Source: Enoplolaimus lenunculus
Taxonomy: Eukaryota; Nematoda; Enoplea; Enoplida; Thoracostomopsidae
Length of the DNA stretch: 64,000 nucleotides
Assembly: GCA_030248215.1 (NCBI GenBank)
Contig: JASANG010001664.1
Span: 62,001-126,000, forward strand
Reading direction: 5' to 3'
This document shows, piece by piece, positions 34,701 to 45,527 of the stretch. The notes beneath the pieces are model-generated. The model had not been told where the DNA came from. It ran no database searches and worked only from the letters and a program-made list of their open reading frames with translations. The number at the start of each line of letters is the position of its first letter. Within the stretch, counting starts at the first letter, position 1. A program made the position numbers and the translations under genes.

Positions 34701-36876
34701 TTGCGTTATTGCTTTTATAGCCATTATTTGGCCGTCAAAATATTTAAGTAAACCAAAACGGTTTTTCCTGCAGATTATGTTTGTGCAGCAGTGAGAACAC
34801 ACTGCCCTACCAACGACACATACGCTGTAAACTAATTCACTTTGAACAATGTCAAAGCGTAAGTATTAATGCTTTTGCACCTTGTCCACTACACTGTTTT
34901 TCAAACATTTCAATGTCCTATAGACAGTGTCACTGCAAAACAGTCTTATCCGGATAGAGTTTCCGTGAAACTCTATGATGTCCGCGAATGGTGGTGATAC
35001 TGTTGGAAAATGAAGGGTTTCGACAAAACATCAGCCGGACAAGCTATTGAATTTCTTTTGGGAGCGGATATTTCGTGTGTCGAGTGCACGTATGGTAACG
35101 TGTGAGGGACATTATAATACGGCTTAATTTGCGGCATGTGCTACAACAACATATCCTGCGTGGATGGCTAAAACTAACCGTTTATGCGGTTGACGATTGA
35201 AGAACGTATTCAGTATACGATGACACTCACCGTGAACGTTTAGTTTCACTTGTCGCTGTTTTTTGCGTATTTGACAGAAAAAAGCTACAACGATGGTAAA
35301 CAAAATAAACTACAAATCCAAAGTGATCGCAATATCGACAACATTGATGATTCATTTGGCCCATGTATATAGAACAGGGCCGAAACAGTAGTATAAGCAT
35401 ATTCGTAAGCCTAAGCCTAAGCCTAAGCCTAAGCCTAAGCCTAAGCCTAAGCCTAAGCCTAAGCCTAAGCTTAAGCTTAAGCTTAAGCTTAAGCTTAAGC
35501 CTAAGCCTACGCCTAAGCCTAAGACTAAGCCTAAGCCTAAGCCTAAGCCTAAGCCTAAGCCTAAGCCTAAGCCTAAGCCTAAGCAAAAAAATTAGTCTAA
35601 AGCTTAAACTGACTCTATTATAGCCCCTCCGGAAAACGATCCGGCCCTGTTCTATACATGGGCCATTAATTTAATCATTCGTTTACATTGATTTGTAAGC
35701 CGAAACCGACGTTATCATATCGGCACAATGCATTTTAATTCTTATAGCATTTCAAAATGTTCAGACGTTAGGCTTAGATGGCTTATGAAAATGTTTGATT
35801 GAAGATTTCAAAATTAATAATGTTTCAGGATGTGAAACATAGAATAAACTTAAGCTTTTTGACTTTATACTTGGGGTAAAGTTTAAGCTTTTACACTGCA
35901 AAAAACGGTGAGTCAAATTGACTCTCCCCGAAATAGGCTCTGCGAACTACGCAAAATGAGTCAAATTCGACTCCACCAGAGTCAAATGTGACTGACTTCG
36001 TCGCGTGTTTCACTCTGATGGAGTCGAATTTGACTTAGATGGTGTAGTCGCATAGAGCTTATTTAGGAGAGAGTCAATTTGACTCACCATTTTTGGCAGT
36101 GTATGCTTAGCTATAGGCGTACCCTATCGCTGAGGATTTGACTTACGTTCAGGCGTTAGAAATATGCTAATATCTCTGTTACGTTATATAAGGCGGGTAA
36201 CCATACGGTTGAAGCCCATACCACCCATACGTATCGCTGGTTTCCAACATAATTAGCCGAGGTTCGCTGCAAAGTGTGGTGCTGCTACTCCCCGTTGATT
36301 CGTTGACAAGAGGGTAATTCAATCCCAGGGTCGTTGCGTGCTCTTTTAGCTTAGGCATAACCTTTGAACCCGTATTTGCAACGTAAGAAAATTTGGTGAC
36401 GTTGCTGACCGGTTGTCAGGCCGATAAGCCCATAATTTTACGGATTAGTGACACCGCCACACAGTTCATGACCAGGATGTTGACGGATTCGGTAGAGGTC
36501 GAAAGGAAGTACTGTCGCTTAGTGCATCCCAGGCGGGCCGCCGTATATCGTACATGCTATAGTAGTTACCTTTGAACGTAGTGCTTCCAACTTTGGGCAC
36601 TTGGCAAAATACAACCTTGTGTTCCGTGTCAATGACTGGCGAATGATATCGAGTTGGAAAATATTCAAGTGTTACTGGCGGAAACAACAAATAATCGTAC
36701 ATTTTCGCACGATGGATCCCTTCAAACCTTGATTTTGAACTGTTATTACATTTGATTTCGGCAATAGTTTTTAATTTGTTGTAATCGTTGTCATGTTTGA
36801 GATGCTGGTACAAAATTACCGATATAAAACCACACTGAACAACGACCGCGACGGTTAAAATATGTGCGTTCATCAA
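31708..36876 (-). CDS. Nematode-type carbohydrate sulfotransferase, copy 2, 4 exons
   Basis: Exons (minus strand): 36570-36876, 35179-35284, 34254-34655, 31708-31987. Phases are 1, 2 and 2 as in copy 1, and the product is 364 aa. Exon 2 is the same length in both copies (106 nt), as is exon 3 (402 nt). The PAPS motifs (PKVGSTTFK and [11 protein letters not shown]) are identical, and the membrane anchor sequence has diverged. Exon 3 differs from copy 1 at only 4 of 402 bases, while exon 2 differs at roughly a third of sites. The stop is three codons later than in copy 1 (NKMSLQN). Introns hold family C elements (32018, 35358), a family B element (32992), a family A element (35894) and a GGACAGT minisatellite. 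The reading frame is intact throughout, so both copies could be functional. Confidence 0.88.
32018..32220. mobile_element. Family C1 element in sulfotransferase copy 2 intron 3
   Basis: Left GGCTTATGTTACTTTAAGG, right CTCTAAAAGTAACATTGGCC. Two short TTAGGC blocks surround AACACATTTTTGCAACGC. It starts about 30 bp upstream of the last exon. Confidence 0.8.
32290..32445. repeat. Short GTCCCAGT-type repeat
   Basis: About a dozen imperfect 10-bp units (GTCTCAGT, GTCCCAGTATCCCAGC). A similar but shorter patch is at 20485-20525. Confidence 0.5.
32992..33228. mobile_element. Family B MITE, left end worn
   Basis: Internal GAGTTGATTCAATTC blocks lead to a clean right end, CATTGAAATTTACAGTG. The minisatellite starts immediately to its right. 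Confidence 0.7.
33229..33650. repeat. GGGACAGT minisatellite
   Basis: About 40 imperfect 9-12 bp units of GGGACAGTTGGGACAGTGG type. Long open frames on both strands are repeat artefacts. It lies in intron 3 of sulfotransferase copy 2. Confidence 0.8.
35358..35664. mobile_element. Family C2 element with long telomere-like array
   Basis: The ends GGCCCATGTATATAGAACAGG and CCTGTTCTATACATGGGCC are inverted repeats. About 28 CCTAAG hexamers are broken by a TTAAGC variant run. The 8-bp flanks ATTCATTT and ATTAATTT differ at one base. It lies in intron 1 of sulfotransferase copy 2. Confidence 0.88.
35894..36101. mobile_element. Family A MITE in sulfotransferase copy 2 intron 1
   Basis: TA on both sides. 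Termini CACTGCAAAAAACGGTGAG and CACCATTTTTGGCAGTG. Confidence 0.85.
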
Positions 36877-36946
36877 GAAAGTTGATTCGCTTAATTATTC
36901 AATAATTATTAACTGTCATACTTTAATAATAATAATATACCCTGTA

Positions 36947-37140
36947 CACTGCAAAAAATGGTGAGTCAAATTGACTCAGTCCGAAATCCGTTTTTCCTGA
37001 CTACACAAACTGAGTCAAATTCGACTTACACGAGTCGCTCGGTTAGTCGAATTTAACGGAGTCGAATTTTGACTCAGTTTGTGTAGTCAGGAAAAGCCTA
37101 TTTCTGAGAGAGTCAATTTGGCTCACCATTTTTTGCAGTG
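36947..37140. mobile_element. Family A MITE upstream of sulfotransferase copy 2
   Basis: Both tips are intact and flanked by TA. It lies about 70 bp upstream of the start codon on the gene's strand, so it may overlap the promoter or 5' UTR. Confidence 0.88.
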
Positions 37141-37219
37141 TACCTTTAGTGTTTGATAAAAACTGCATTATTTACCTGTGTTTCAGAGAACATCGAATAT
37201 GAATCATTATACAAATATA

Positions 37220-37473
37220 CTCTGTAAATTTCAGTGAGTTCATTTTAACTCAGAATGAGTTGAATCACTCAGTCTGAGTTAGGACTATCAGAACTCAGAA
37301 CTTTGAATTGATTCAATTCATCATCAGTCAATTAATCAACTCACCCAGAGTCAACTCAACTCATGACGAGAATCAACTCAATTCAGAGTGAGTTATAATG
37401 TTTACTGATATTAACTCAGAAATAACTAACTCGCTAGCTGAATTGATTAATCAACTCATTGAAATTTACAGTG
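37220..37473. mobile_element. Family B MITE
   Basis: Left CTCTGTAAATTTCAGTGAG, right CATTGAAATTTACAGTG, with TA on both sides. Confidence 0.8.
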
Positions 37474-37822
37474 TACTTTCATATAAACCGAAAACGTTTT
37501 GTATTTTTGACCCAAAATTACTTTGGATTTTAGCTGTGGTCTACGAAGCTTTGAGTCAACGCTGATACATTCTTCACATATGCTCCAACCCAGCGAAAGC
37601 ATACCATTTCGAGAGACTCATGAGCGTAGCGGGTGTAAAACCTTTGTTGAAATGTAGTTTCAAACCTGGAATTGTAGAAAGATTTGAGACGGTAAATATA
37701 ATTTTCTTGCTCACTACACTCGCGCGCTATATTTTACTCGGACCTATTTCTTGTGTCGAAATGCAAATTCTATTACGCCAATGCCGTTTATCTACTTTTA
37801 ACTTGAATCCATTTTACACAAA

Positions 37823-38078
37823 CACTGTAAATTCCAGTGAGTTGATTAAATCAACTCAAAGAGATAATTGGTTATTTTCGATATCATTTCTGAGTTAATA
37901 GCAATAAACATTAACCCACTCTAAGCTTATTTGTTTCCGGCTGAGTTGATTAATTAACTCACAATGACGCAATCAAATTCAAAAAATTCTGAGTTCTGAA
38001 ACACCTAATTCAGAGCTCAGTTTTCTGAGTGGATGCAACTCATTTTGAGTTAAAATCAACTCACTGAAATTTACAGTG
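37823..38078. mobile_element. Family B MITE
   Basis: Left CACTGTAAATTCCAGTGAG, right CACTGAAATTTACAGTG. Both tips are intact. Confidence 0.85.
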
Positions 38079-39515
38079 AATTGTCGCGAGAACTTTGGCC
38101 AACTTTTGAACCAAACGCAGCAACAGCAAAACAAAATGGTTTCAAATAAACCGCAGTTGTTGTTGTTGTTTTTGAGCTGTTCTGTGTAATGCATGCTATT
38201 GTGCGATGTGAGGGAAGCTATTTATTCTACTTTACGTTCGAATTTGGTGATTTTTTCAACTTTTCTGCACCATATTATGCTCAATGTGTTCAGAGTTTAA
38301 TGACGTTTTGGCGTATTTAAGGTGAATATTACAATCTTAAAGTTCGTTTACTGCAAGGTATTGTTTCTGTTAGGGGAGAGACACAGAGAGCGTGCTTTTA
38401 AGTCGTTGAAAAAGTGGAAGTTTGCCTTTTAAGCACAGTGTTTTCTTCACTTTTTGTGCATGTGAACGCAGTAGTACAGCAGAGGTGCGGACTGAAATTT
38501 TATATTTAAAGCTAGCATAACTTAAATGTATATAGTGAACTAGAAAATTCTTTGACACCTAGGGTCTAGAACAAAATAGCACAGCCAATAGAATTATTAT
38601 TTCTCGTTTCAAAAATTAGCAGAATATAATCCAACTCCCACGTTGTGTACGCTTAGCCTAGTAGACACATCAGATTCAAAACCGACACTTCACATTTATG
38701 GCAAATTATAACAATTGTTCAAACAGAATAACTGTGACCAGCTTGTAGGTCAAATTCGGAGTCTTGGGCACTTGGCTATTCTACATTTTGAGCTGGGGTG
38801 ATGCAATTTACAACTATCCCAGGGGCCACTACTGTTATGGATTGTCCAGGACTTGCCACCCACCGGGCAAAACTGCGTCCGGGAAATGAAGGATCCTCGA
38901 CGTTAAGATGCACCCTCATTTGGAAAAAATGTGCTCCTTTTAGGTGTCCACGTTGTCCCTACACACTCTGTTTATACACTGCCTTGAATGTCAATATGCG
39001 ATTGTCTGAATCTTTAGACAATGAATGTGGTCTAGGAGTCGATGTTTGCTTGTCCTGATCGCATTATCACAAACTGTTGTTGTCACGGGACTAATCTGTG
39101 CAGCACTGAAATGTCCCTAGTCCGTGTTAAGGGACTTAAAATTTTTACGTGCAATGTGTGTTTGCAATTGTATCCGTACACATTGCATACATATGTGTAT
39201 TTATAACATGTGCGTGCGTAACGTCCCTACACTAACGTAAGCCTCATGAATGTCCTGGTATCCTGCAGACAGCTGTCCACAGTGCCTCGTGACATAGTCT
39301 GGACAATTTCAACTGGCTAAACACAATTGTGAAACTGTCGCTTGCCTCTAGCTTGAGGGACTATTTTGATGGTACTCCGAATAGGGTAGGTGGAACATTT
39401 TTTACATCTGTGTGTGCATTTTAACATGAATGACCCGTGACTGAATCTGAAATTTTATCACATAAAACGCGCATTTATTGATACAATATCTATTATGTTG
39501 TTTCATACTGCCGCA
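38079..39515. other. No feature recognised
   Basis: This is single-copy-looking sequence with an 86-codon plus frame at 38798-39058. That frame has no domain motif or supporting splice sites. Confidence 0.35.
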
Positions 39516-39757
39516 GACCAATGTATAGAACTGGGTCGGAACAGTAGTATAAGCATATTCCTAAACCAAAGCCTATTAAGCCTAAGCCTAAGCCTAAGTG
39601 TAAGGATGAGCCTATTCCTAAGCCTAAGCCTAAGCCTAAGCCTAAGCCTACGCCTACGCGTAAGCCTAAGCCCAAGCAAAAAAAATATTCTAAAGCTTAA
39701 ACTGACTCTATTATAGCCCCTCCGTAAAACGATCCGGCCCTGTTCTATACATGGGCC
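39516..39757. mobile_element. Family C2 element with perfect 8-bp duplication
   Basis: The target duplication CTGCCGCA is exact. The left end, GACCAATGTATAGAACTGG, is slightly worn; the right is CCTGTTCTATACATGGGCC. Confidence 0.88.
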
Positions 39758-40059
39758 CTGCCGCACGTCTACGCCAAACTTTTTTGTTGAGGAAATGAAT
39801 AAACTTCGGGTTTGTTTTTCTGCGCCGTAGTAGAAGACAAATATTGCCTCATTGAACCATGTCATTTCGCTTGAAGATCGCTCACTGCCGTCAGATTAGG
39901 AATCTACGCTCGTACTACTATATTCAGCGTTGCATTCCCTGATATATTCTCCAAAAACCGGAAAATCTGGGCCTAAACCACATTCACTAATCATTGTCAC
40001 AGCCTCCTTAGCACTGAAAACAGTTTTTTATGATAAACAATATATAAACACGTATATTT

Positions 40060-40432
40060 GGCGCATGTATAGAACAGGGATGTACCCTTTTCCGGAGGGC
40101 CTATAATAGAGTCAGTTTAAGCTTTAGACTAACTTTTTTGCTTAGGCTTAGGCTTAGGAATATGCTCATCGATAGGCTTAGGTTTAGGCTTAGGCTTATT
40201 TAGTTAATAAACCGAAAATTTACCTAAGCTAAGTAAACAAGTAGTAACGCTTATCAACGATAGGTTAACTCCACCACATACCAAGAACACCGTTTATATA
40301 TACCAATCAGGTTAGCTATTTTTTGTTTTGCATATATAACATCAAACTTATATCGGCATTACCGACAGCTTAGGTTTAATAAGCATAGGAATAGCTTATA
40401 CTACTGTTCCGGCCCTTTTCTATACACTGGTC
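40060..40432. mobile_element. Family C2 element with an inner insertion
   Basis: Left GGCGCATGTATAGAACAGG, right CGGCCCTTTTCTATACACTG. Between the TTAGGC block and the right end are about 170 bp (40205-40370) that other copies lack. Confidence 0.7.
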
Positions 40433-41200
40433 ATGTATTTTGTATATACATCAAGAGATACATAAAAAACATCATCTATGGACGCTGTGTTCTTGGAAAT
40501 GAGTACGCTTGTACCAAATAGTTAAATAAAACGTAAATATATGTTGTACAGCGTTCGACTATTTTGCTGATTTAGCTTTTGGTACAAGTACAACGATCCG
40601 CTATTTTGCCAGCAATCAAAAAATTGCTCAAAACGCCAATCTGGTTCAGCAATACTTATTCATGAACTTATATATTAATTAGAAAAGTCATGCAGAGTTG
40701 ACGGGTCTGGCGACCCAAACATGGACAAATTATGTACAGGATTTACGCACATGCACTGCATTCCTGTTTGTGCCTTGTTTTCCTTTAGTTCGGTTCCAAA
40801 GTTGAACCTAATGGGACTGTTCCTTGCTACGGTTCGGTAACCTTTTCAGGAACGTTTCCTTGGTGCCGTTCGCTAAAGCTGGTTTCCTCCAATTTTTTCT
40901 TTGGTTCGGTTCAGCAAAACTTTTTTCAACGTTTCCCAAAGTTTGGTGTTAAAGTTAGGTTTGTGTACAGATTTGTGCAGCAATCGATTTTCAAGTCTTA
41001 ATGACAGTTGTGTTTGATCGGAAAAATTGGAGATCTCAGCATACAGGGTTCGCATTATTTATAACGGGGAGATATGTTTTTAAAATTTGCTTAAAAGGTT
41101 GTACCGTTTCAGACGATAACCAAACATTACCTACAATTCGTAAACAAGAGAAGTAAAATTGAAACTACAAAACCATCCAAATTCTCCTTAAATATTAGCT
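40433..41200. other. Unassigned, with ACCGAACC-type repeat traces
   Basis: TAGTTCGGTTCC and CTACGGTTCGGTAACC near 40795-40840 belong to the worn repeat also seen at 27610 and 30385. No gene was seen. Confidence 0.3.
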
Positions 41201-41204
41201 GAGC

Positions 41205-41520
41205 AGCTGGGTGCAACCGGAGGTGAAAAATACCGGAGCCGGAGGTCAACGAAACTTGCCGGAGCCGGAGCCGAAGCCGGATGTGAGGTGAAATTAGGTA
41301 GTAAAAATTATGGTTAAATTAATAGTTAATTTTAGCCAATATCTGCAATATGTTGTAAAGTTGTTTGGTTTTACGCTATTTTTCTGCGAAATTTTGAAAG
41401 TTGTTTCGCGAAAATTGTGACAAAAGTAAAACCAAACGCGCTAAACAGATAAATTTTGCAAAATTACGCAATATTTTACTACCGTAATTGCTGCAACCTC
41501 CGGCAAAAATTCAAACGGAG
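41205..41520. repeat. GGGTGCAACCGG repeat
   Basis: It starts GGGTGCAACCGGAGGTG with clustered GCCGGAGCCGGAG and closes with GCAACCTCCGGC in inverse orientation. This suggests an inverted-repeat element of hAT-like type. Confidence 0.45.
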
Positions 41521-41679
41521 AGCAAACCCAATTAAAAAAGTTTGAAAAGTTTTACCGAACAGGAAAAAATCCAAAAACTTGAAAAACGTTTCGAAGCCTG
41601 AAAAATTTGGGAAAATTTTCAAGAACCAAACCGTTACAAAAAACCTCGAAACAAACGTTTAACCGAACCGAACCAAGAA

Positions 41680-42255
41680 AACACGTTTTAACAGCCCCAA
41701 TAAACGCAAAACTTGGAAAATATTTCACCAAAATAAACACAAAAAGGTTTCTTGTACTAAAAACGAGAGAGCCCGAAAAAAACCCAAAAGGGGGCGGACA
41801 GTAAAATAAACACAAAAAATTTTTTTGTACTAAAAACGAGAGTATGTACTCCTGGACAGTAAAATAAACACAAAAAAGTGACAAAAACGAGAGAGCTCCT
41901 GGACAGTAAAATAAACACAAAAAGGTTTTTTGTACTAAAAACGAGAGTATGTACTCCTGGACAGTAAAATAAACACAAAAAGGTTTTTTGTACTAAAAAC
42001 GAGAGTATGTACTCCTGGACAGTAAAATAAACACAAAAAGGTTTTTTGTACTAAAAACGAGAGTATGTACTCCTGGACAGTAAAATAAACACAAAAAGGT
42101 TTTTTGTACTAAAAACAGGAGTATGTACTCCTGGACAGTAAAATAAACACAAAAAGGTTTTTTGTACTAAAAACAGGAGTATGTACTCCTGGACAGTAAA
42201 ATAAACACAAAAAGGTTTTTTGTACTAAAAACAGGAGGATGTACTCCTGGACAGT
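41680..42255. repeat. 58-bp minisatellite
   Basis: Units start CCTGGACAGTAAAATAAACA and end GAGAGTATGTACT. Starts fall at 41851, 41898, 41956, 42014, 42072, 42130, 42188 and 42246, giving an exact 58-bp period except for one 47-bp unit. Left units are more degenerate. The last three share a variant, ACAGGAGTATG. Confidence 0.9.
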
Positions 42256-42521
42256 GCTTTTCCACGTTTGTTTCTAGGATGTAACAACAAATTAATAAAT
42301 TGCACAATTAACAAGCAGTCCCTAAAAGGGTCATAAAAATACACAAATATGATTGAAGACCATCAGATTGAAGCTAAAAGGTCACAAAAGGTGTGTCCAA
42401 TGTTTCCGTCAACATTTATTTTTCACAGTTTGATTCCATGTCTCGGCTATTTTTCTTGGCTTCGTTAATATATTGTGCGATACATGAGCAATTCATAACA
42501 GTATACATACATGATTTTGAA

Positions 42522-42772
42522 CACTGTAAATTCCAATGAGTTGATTAATCAATTCAGCCAGCGAGTTAGTTATTTCTGAATTAATATCAGTAAACATTAA
42601 CTCACTCTGAGTTAAGTTGATTCATACTCTGATTTGAGTTGACTCTGGGTAAGTTGATTAATTAACTCTGAATGAATTGAGTCAACTCAAATTTGTGAGT
42701 TCTGATAGTCCTAACTCGGACTGAGTGATTCAACTCATTTTGAGCTAAAAGCAACTCACTCAAATTTACAGT
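42522..42772. mobile_element. Family B MITE
   Basis: Left CACTGTAAATTCCAATGAG, right CTCAAATTTACAGT. Confidence 0.8.
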
Positions 42773-43006
42773 TTGGCCATCCGGAGGCGAAAACTTTGTT
42801 TATTATCTTGGCACTTATAGCTTATTGTAACTTTGTACAGTGTGGCGTTTTAGACGGTCGACAATGCCATAAAAGCTAAACTAACATCAGCCTAAGCTTT
42901 TAGTGGTGGTAGTAAACACCTGTAACTCGTCAGCGCTGCCTTCAGAATCCTAGCTTACAAAATTAAAACACTGAATGACTTTACAAGTAGTAAAGGTAAA
43001 TACCTA

Positions 43007-43126
43007 CACTACAAAAAATGGTGAGTCAAATTGACTCTCTCCGAAATAGGCTTTTCCTAACTACACAATTTACTCTGACGGAGTCGAATTTGAGAGAGTC
43101 AATTTGACTCACCATTTTTTGCAGTG
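43007..43126. mobile_element. Family A MITE, short deletion form
   Basis: Both tips are kept (CACTACAAAAAATGG and CCATTTTTTGCAGTG) with TA flanks, but the middle is reduced to 120 bp overall. Confidence 0.8.
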
Positions 43127-43260
43127 TAGACCGAATATACTCGTGTGACGTTTTACGCCTCCCAACCTCTGTTACCAATACGGTCAAATCAACTTTCAAG
43201 TTCGATCTCTACATTTTTTGCAAAGCCAAACTCTTATTTAAACCTAAGCGGCAACAGCAG

Positions 43261-43469
43261 GGCCAATGTATAGTACACTACGTAAACAGTAATTTAAGCA
43301 TATTCCTACGCCTAAGCCTAAGCCTAAGCCTAAGCGTAAGAATGAGTCTATACCTAAATCTAAGCCTACGCCTAAGCCTTAGGTTAAGCAAAATTATTAG
43401 TCTAAAGCGTAAGCTTACTCTATTAAAGTCCGGCCGTAACGTGTTCCGGCCCTGTTCTATACATGGACC
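43261..43469. mobile_element. Family C2 element with perfect 8-bp duplication
   Basis: The target duplication AACAGCAG is exact on both sides. The interior is a short CCTAAGCCTAAGCC array with a GTAAGAATGAG spacer. Confidence 0.88.
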
Positions 43470-43523
43470 AACAGCAGCATAAAGGTCTGATACGATTACT
43501 AAGCCTAATCCAAATGCTAAACG

Positions 43524-43580
43524 GGCCCATGTAAAGATCAGGGGCAGAACGTTTTTCTGCGGAACTGGAATAGAGTAAAA
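43524..43580. mobile_element. Family C3 left-end fragment
   Basis: GGCCCATGTAAAGATCAGG then GGCAGAACGTTTTTCTGCGG. The rest is absent. Confidence 0.5.
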
Positions 43581-43901
43581 AGCAAAAAATACAATATTTT
43601 CGGTTTTCAAAGCTGTTTTCATGTTCGCGTTTTCAACAGATCTGATTCATCAATTAAAAATTTACTAAATGCCATTTTGAAACGAAATATGTGTCTTTGC
43701 AAACTTTTGAACAAATTTGTTGGTAAATTTAAAATCATGCGAACTTTACCAATTTTATTTTGAATTTAAAATTTAAACAGATGCAACGTTTCGTGCATTT
43801 TAGTCAACGGAACGGTTTATTCAAATTTGTTTGTTTTTATCATTTAAGTTGAGCAAGTAAACATCAGAGGCGGATAGTTTTTGTGCTAAACTGCAGTTGT
43901 G

Positions 43902-44153
43902 CACTGTAAATTGCAATGAGTTGATTTTAGTCAATTTACCGAGCGAGTTGGTTAGTTCTGAATTAATATCAGGAAACATTAACTCACTCTGAGAGTTGAG
44001 TTGATTCTTACTGTGAGTTGAGTTGACTCAGGGTGAGTTGATTAACACAAATTGAATTGAATCAACTTAAAATTTTGAGTTCTGAATGTTCTGACTCAGA
44101 ATGATTGATTGAACTCATTCTGAGTTAAAATCAACTAATTGAAATTTACAGTG
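43902..44153. mobile_element. Family B MITE
   Basis: Left CACTGTAAATTGCAATGAG, right AATTGAAATTTACAGTG. Confidence 0.82.
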
Positions 44154-44157
44154 TGTA

Positions 44158-44263
44158 AGGTTAAGCTTAAGACTATTTTTTTGTTCACGTTCACGTTTAT
44201 GCTTAGTTTTAGGCTTAGAAATATGCTTATGCTACTGTAACGGCGCTTTTGTGTACATTTGCC
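44158..44263. mobile_element. Family C3 right half
   Basis: AAGCTTAAGACTATTTTTTTG leads through TTAGGC-like units to ATGCTACTGTAACGGCGC. It directly abuts the family B element on its left. Confidence 0.5.
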
Positions 44264-44483
44264 GTTTAGCCTATCATTTCTACCTACTGTAAGTGTGAAT
44301 ATATGATATTGAATGTCCCTTGCACGCATGCAGTTTGGTCTACGCCACTAGCTCGTACAGCTTTTTCAATTGTTACAAAATTCTTCAAGTGCATAAGAGA
44401 TTACATTACATCATGACATATATTAAGATAGAAAATTTTCGTTTCATGACCGGATAATCCTTTTATTTGGCGTCCATATTCTC

Positions 44484-44690
44484 AAATGTATGCAGCACCT
44501 ATCAGAAATATGAGATACTCTTGTATAATTTTCAAGTCTGACTGAGTTGTTGCGTTTCGAAATATATTTAATAATTTGCATTTAATTTGGGCTAAATTTG
44601 CAGTTTCGGGATACGTCGCTGTCACAGGTCTGTTGTTTAACAACCAATATGCTAAACTGAAGATAGGTGCTGCACACATTTGAAAATACG
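44484..44690. repeat. Small foldback element
   Basis: CAAATGTATGCAGCACCTATC at the left and GATAGGTGCTGCACACATTTG at the right are inverted, about 160 bp apart. A 65-codon minus frame spans the inside with no known motif. It may be a MITE of unknown type. Confidence 0.5.
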
Positions 44691-44727
44691 GCTTTAGATG
44701 GTAGAATAAGTTTCAGTTTAACAAACA

Positions 44728-44981
44728 CACACAGTAAATTTCAGTGAGTTGAGTTTAACTCAGAATGAGTTGAATCACTCGGTCTGAGTTAGGACTATCA
44801 GAATTCAGAATTTTGAGTAAATTCAATTCATTCTGAGTTAATTAATCAGCTCACCTAGAGTCAACTCAACTCAGAGTGAGAATCAACTCAATTCGGAGCG
44901 AGTTAATGTTTACTGATATTAATTCAGAAATAACACACTCGCCAGCTGAATTGATTGATCAACTCAATGAGATTTGCAGTG
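44728..44981. mobile_element. Family B MITE, worn tips
   Basis: Left CACAGTAAATTTCAGTGAG, right CAATGAGATTTGCAGTG. Confidence 0.75.
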
Positions 44982-45527
44982 CGTAAAAAATAGCGTTGAA
45001 ACGCTAAATATTATACGCCATTCACAATATAAATTTAAACCTTGACACAAAATATGTCATAAAGGTAAAATGAACGAGTCAGCAATTTTAAATTTGCCAC
45101 GCGTTAACTTTACCGTAACACTTTTTTCTGCTAACCCTACCCTATTAAAACAGCGCTAGGTGATCGTGACAAGGTGTAACTTTATATTGTAAACGATGCA
45201 TTACGCCTGCAACTAAGAATTATTATTAGACCAGGCAGATAGAGACGTATACGGGGAGGCAAGAAAAAGTTCCCTACCACAGAATTCTTCTAAACAAATG
45301 CGCAAATCCAGCTAGCAACACAAACCCGTGCAGTAAAATCAAGAACACAGCATAGTGAAAGTGATCATATAAATAGAGTTTGGATAAGTTTTACAGCTTC
45401 AAAACTTATAGACCTTGGTTCTGCCTTCAGTTTCAAACTGACATCAGCAAGATATGGGTTACGGGAGCTATATGGTACTGCTTAAACACCGAATTACTTT
45501 ACATTTTCAGGTTGTAACATTTTGACA
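44982..45527. other. Upstream region of the TIL/repeat gene
   Basis: No element was recognised. ACATTTTCAG at 45501-45510, directly before the untranslated leader, looks like a splice acceptor. Confidence 0.35.
45497..45510 (+). promoter_or_regulatory. Candidate trans-splice or 5' UTR splice acceptor
   Basis: CTTTACATTTTCAG lies 17 nt before the ATG at 45528. In nematodes such a site this close to the start is typical of spliced-leader addition. An ordinary 5' UTR intron is equally possible. Confidence 0.35.

Noticed and set aside
44482-44679. 65-codon minus frame as a gene
   Set aside because: It starts and stops inside the arms of the foldback element and has no known motif.
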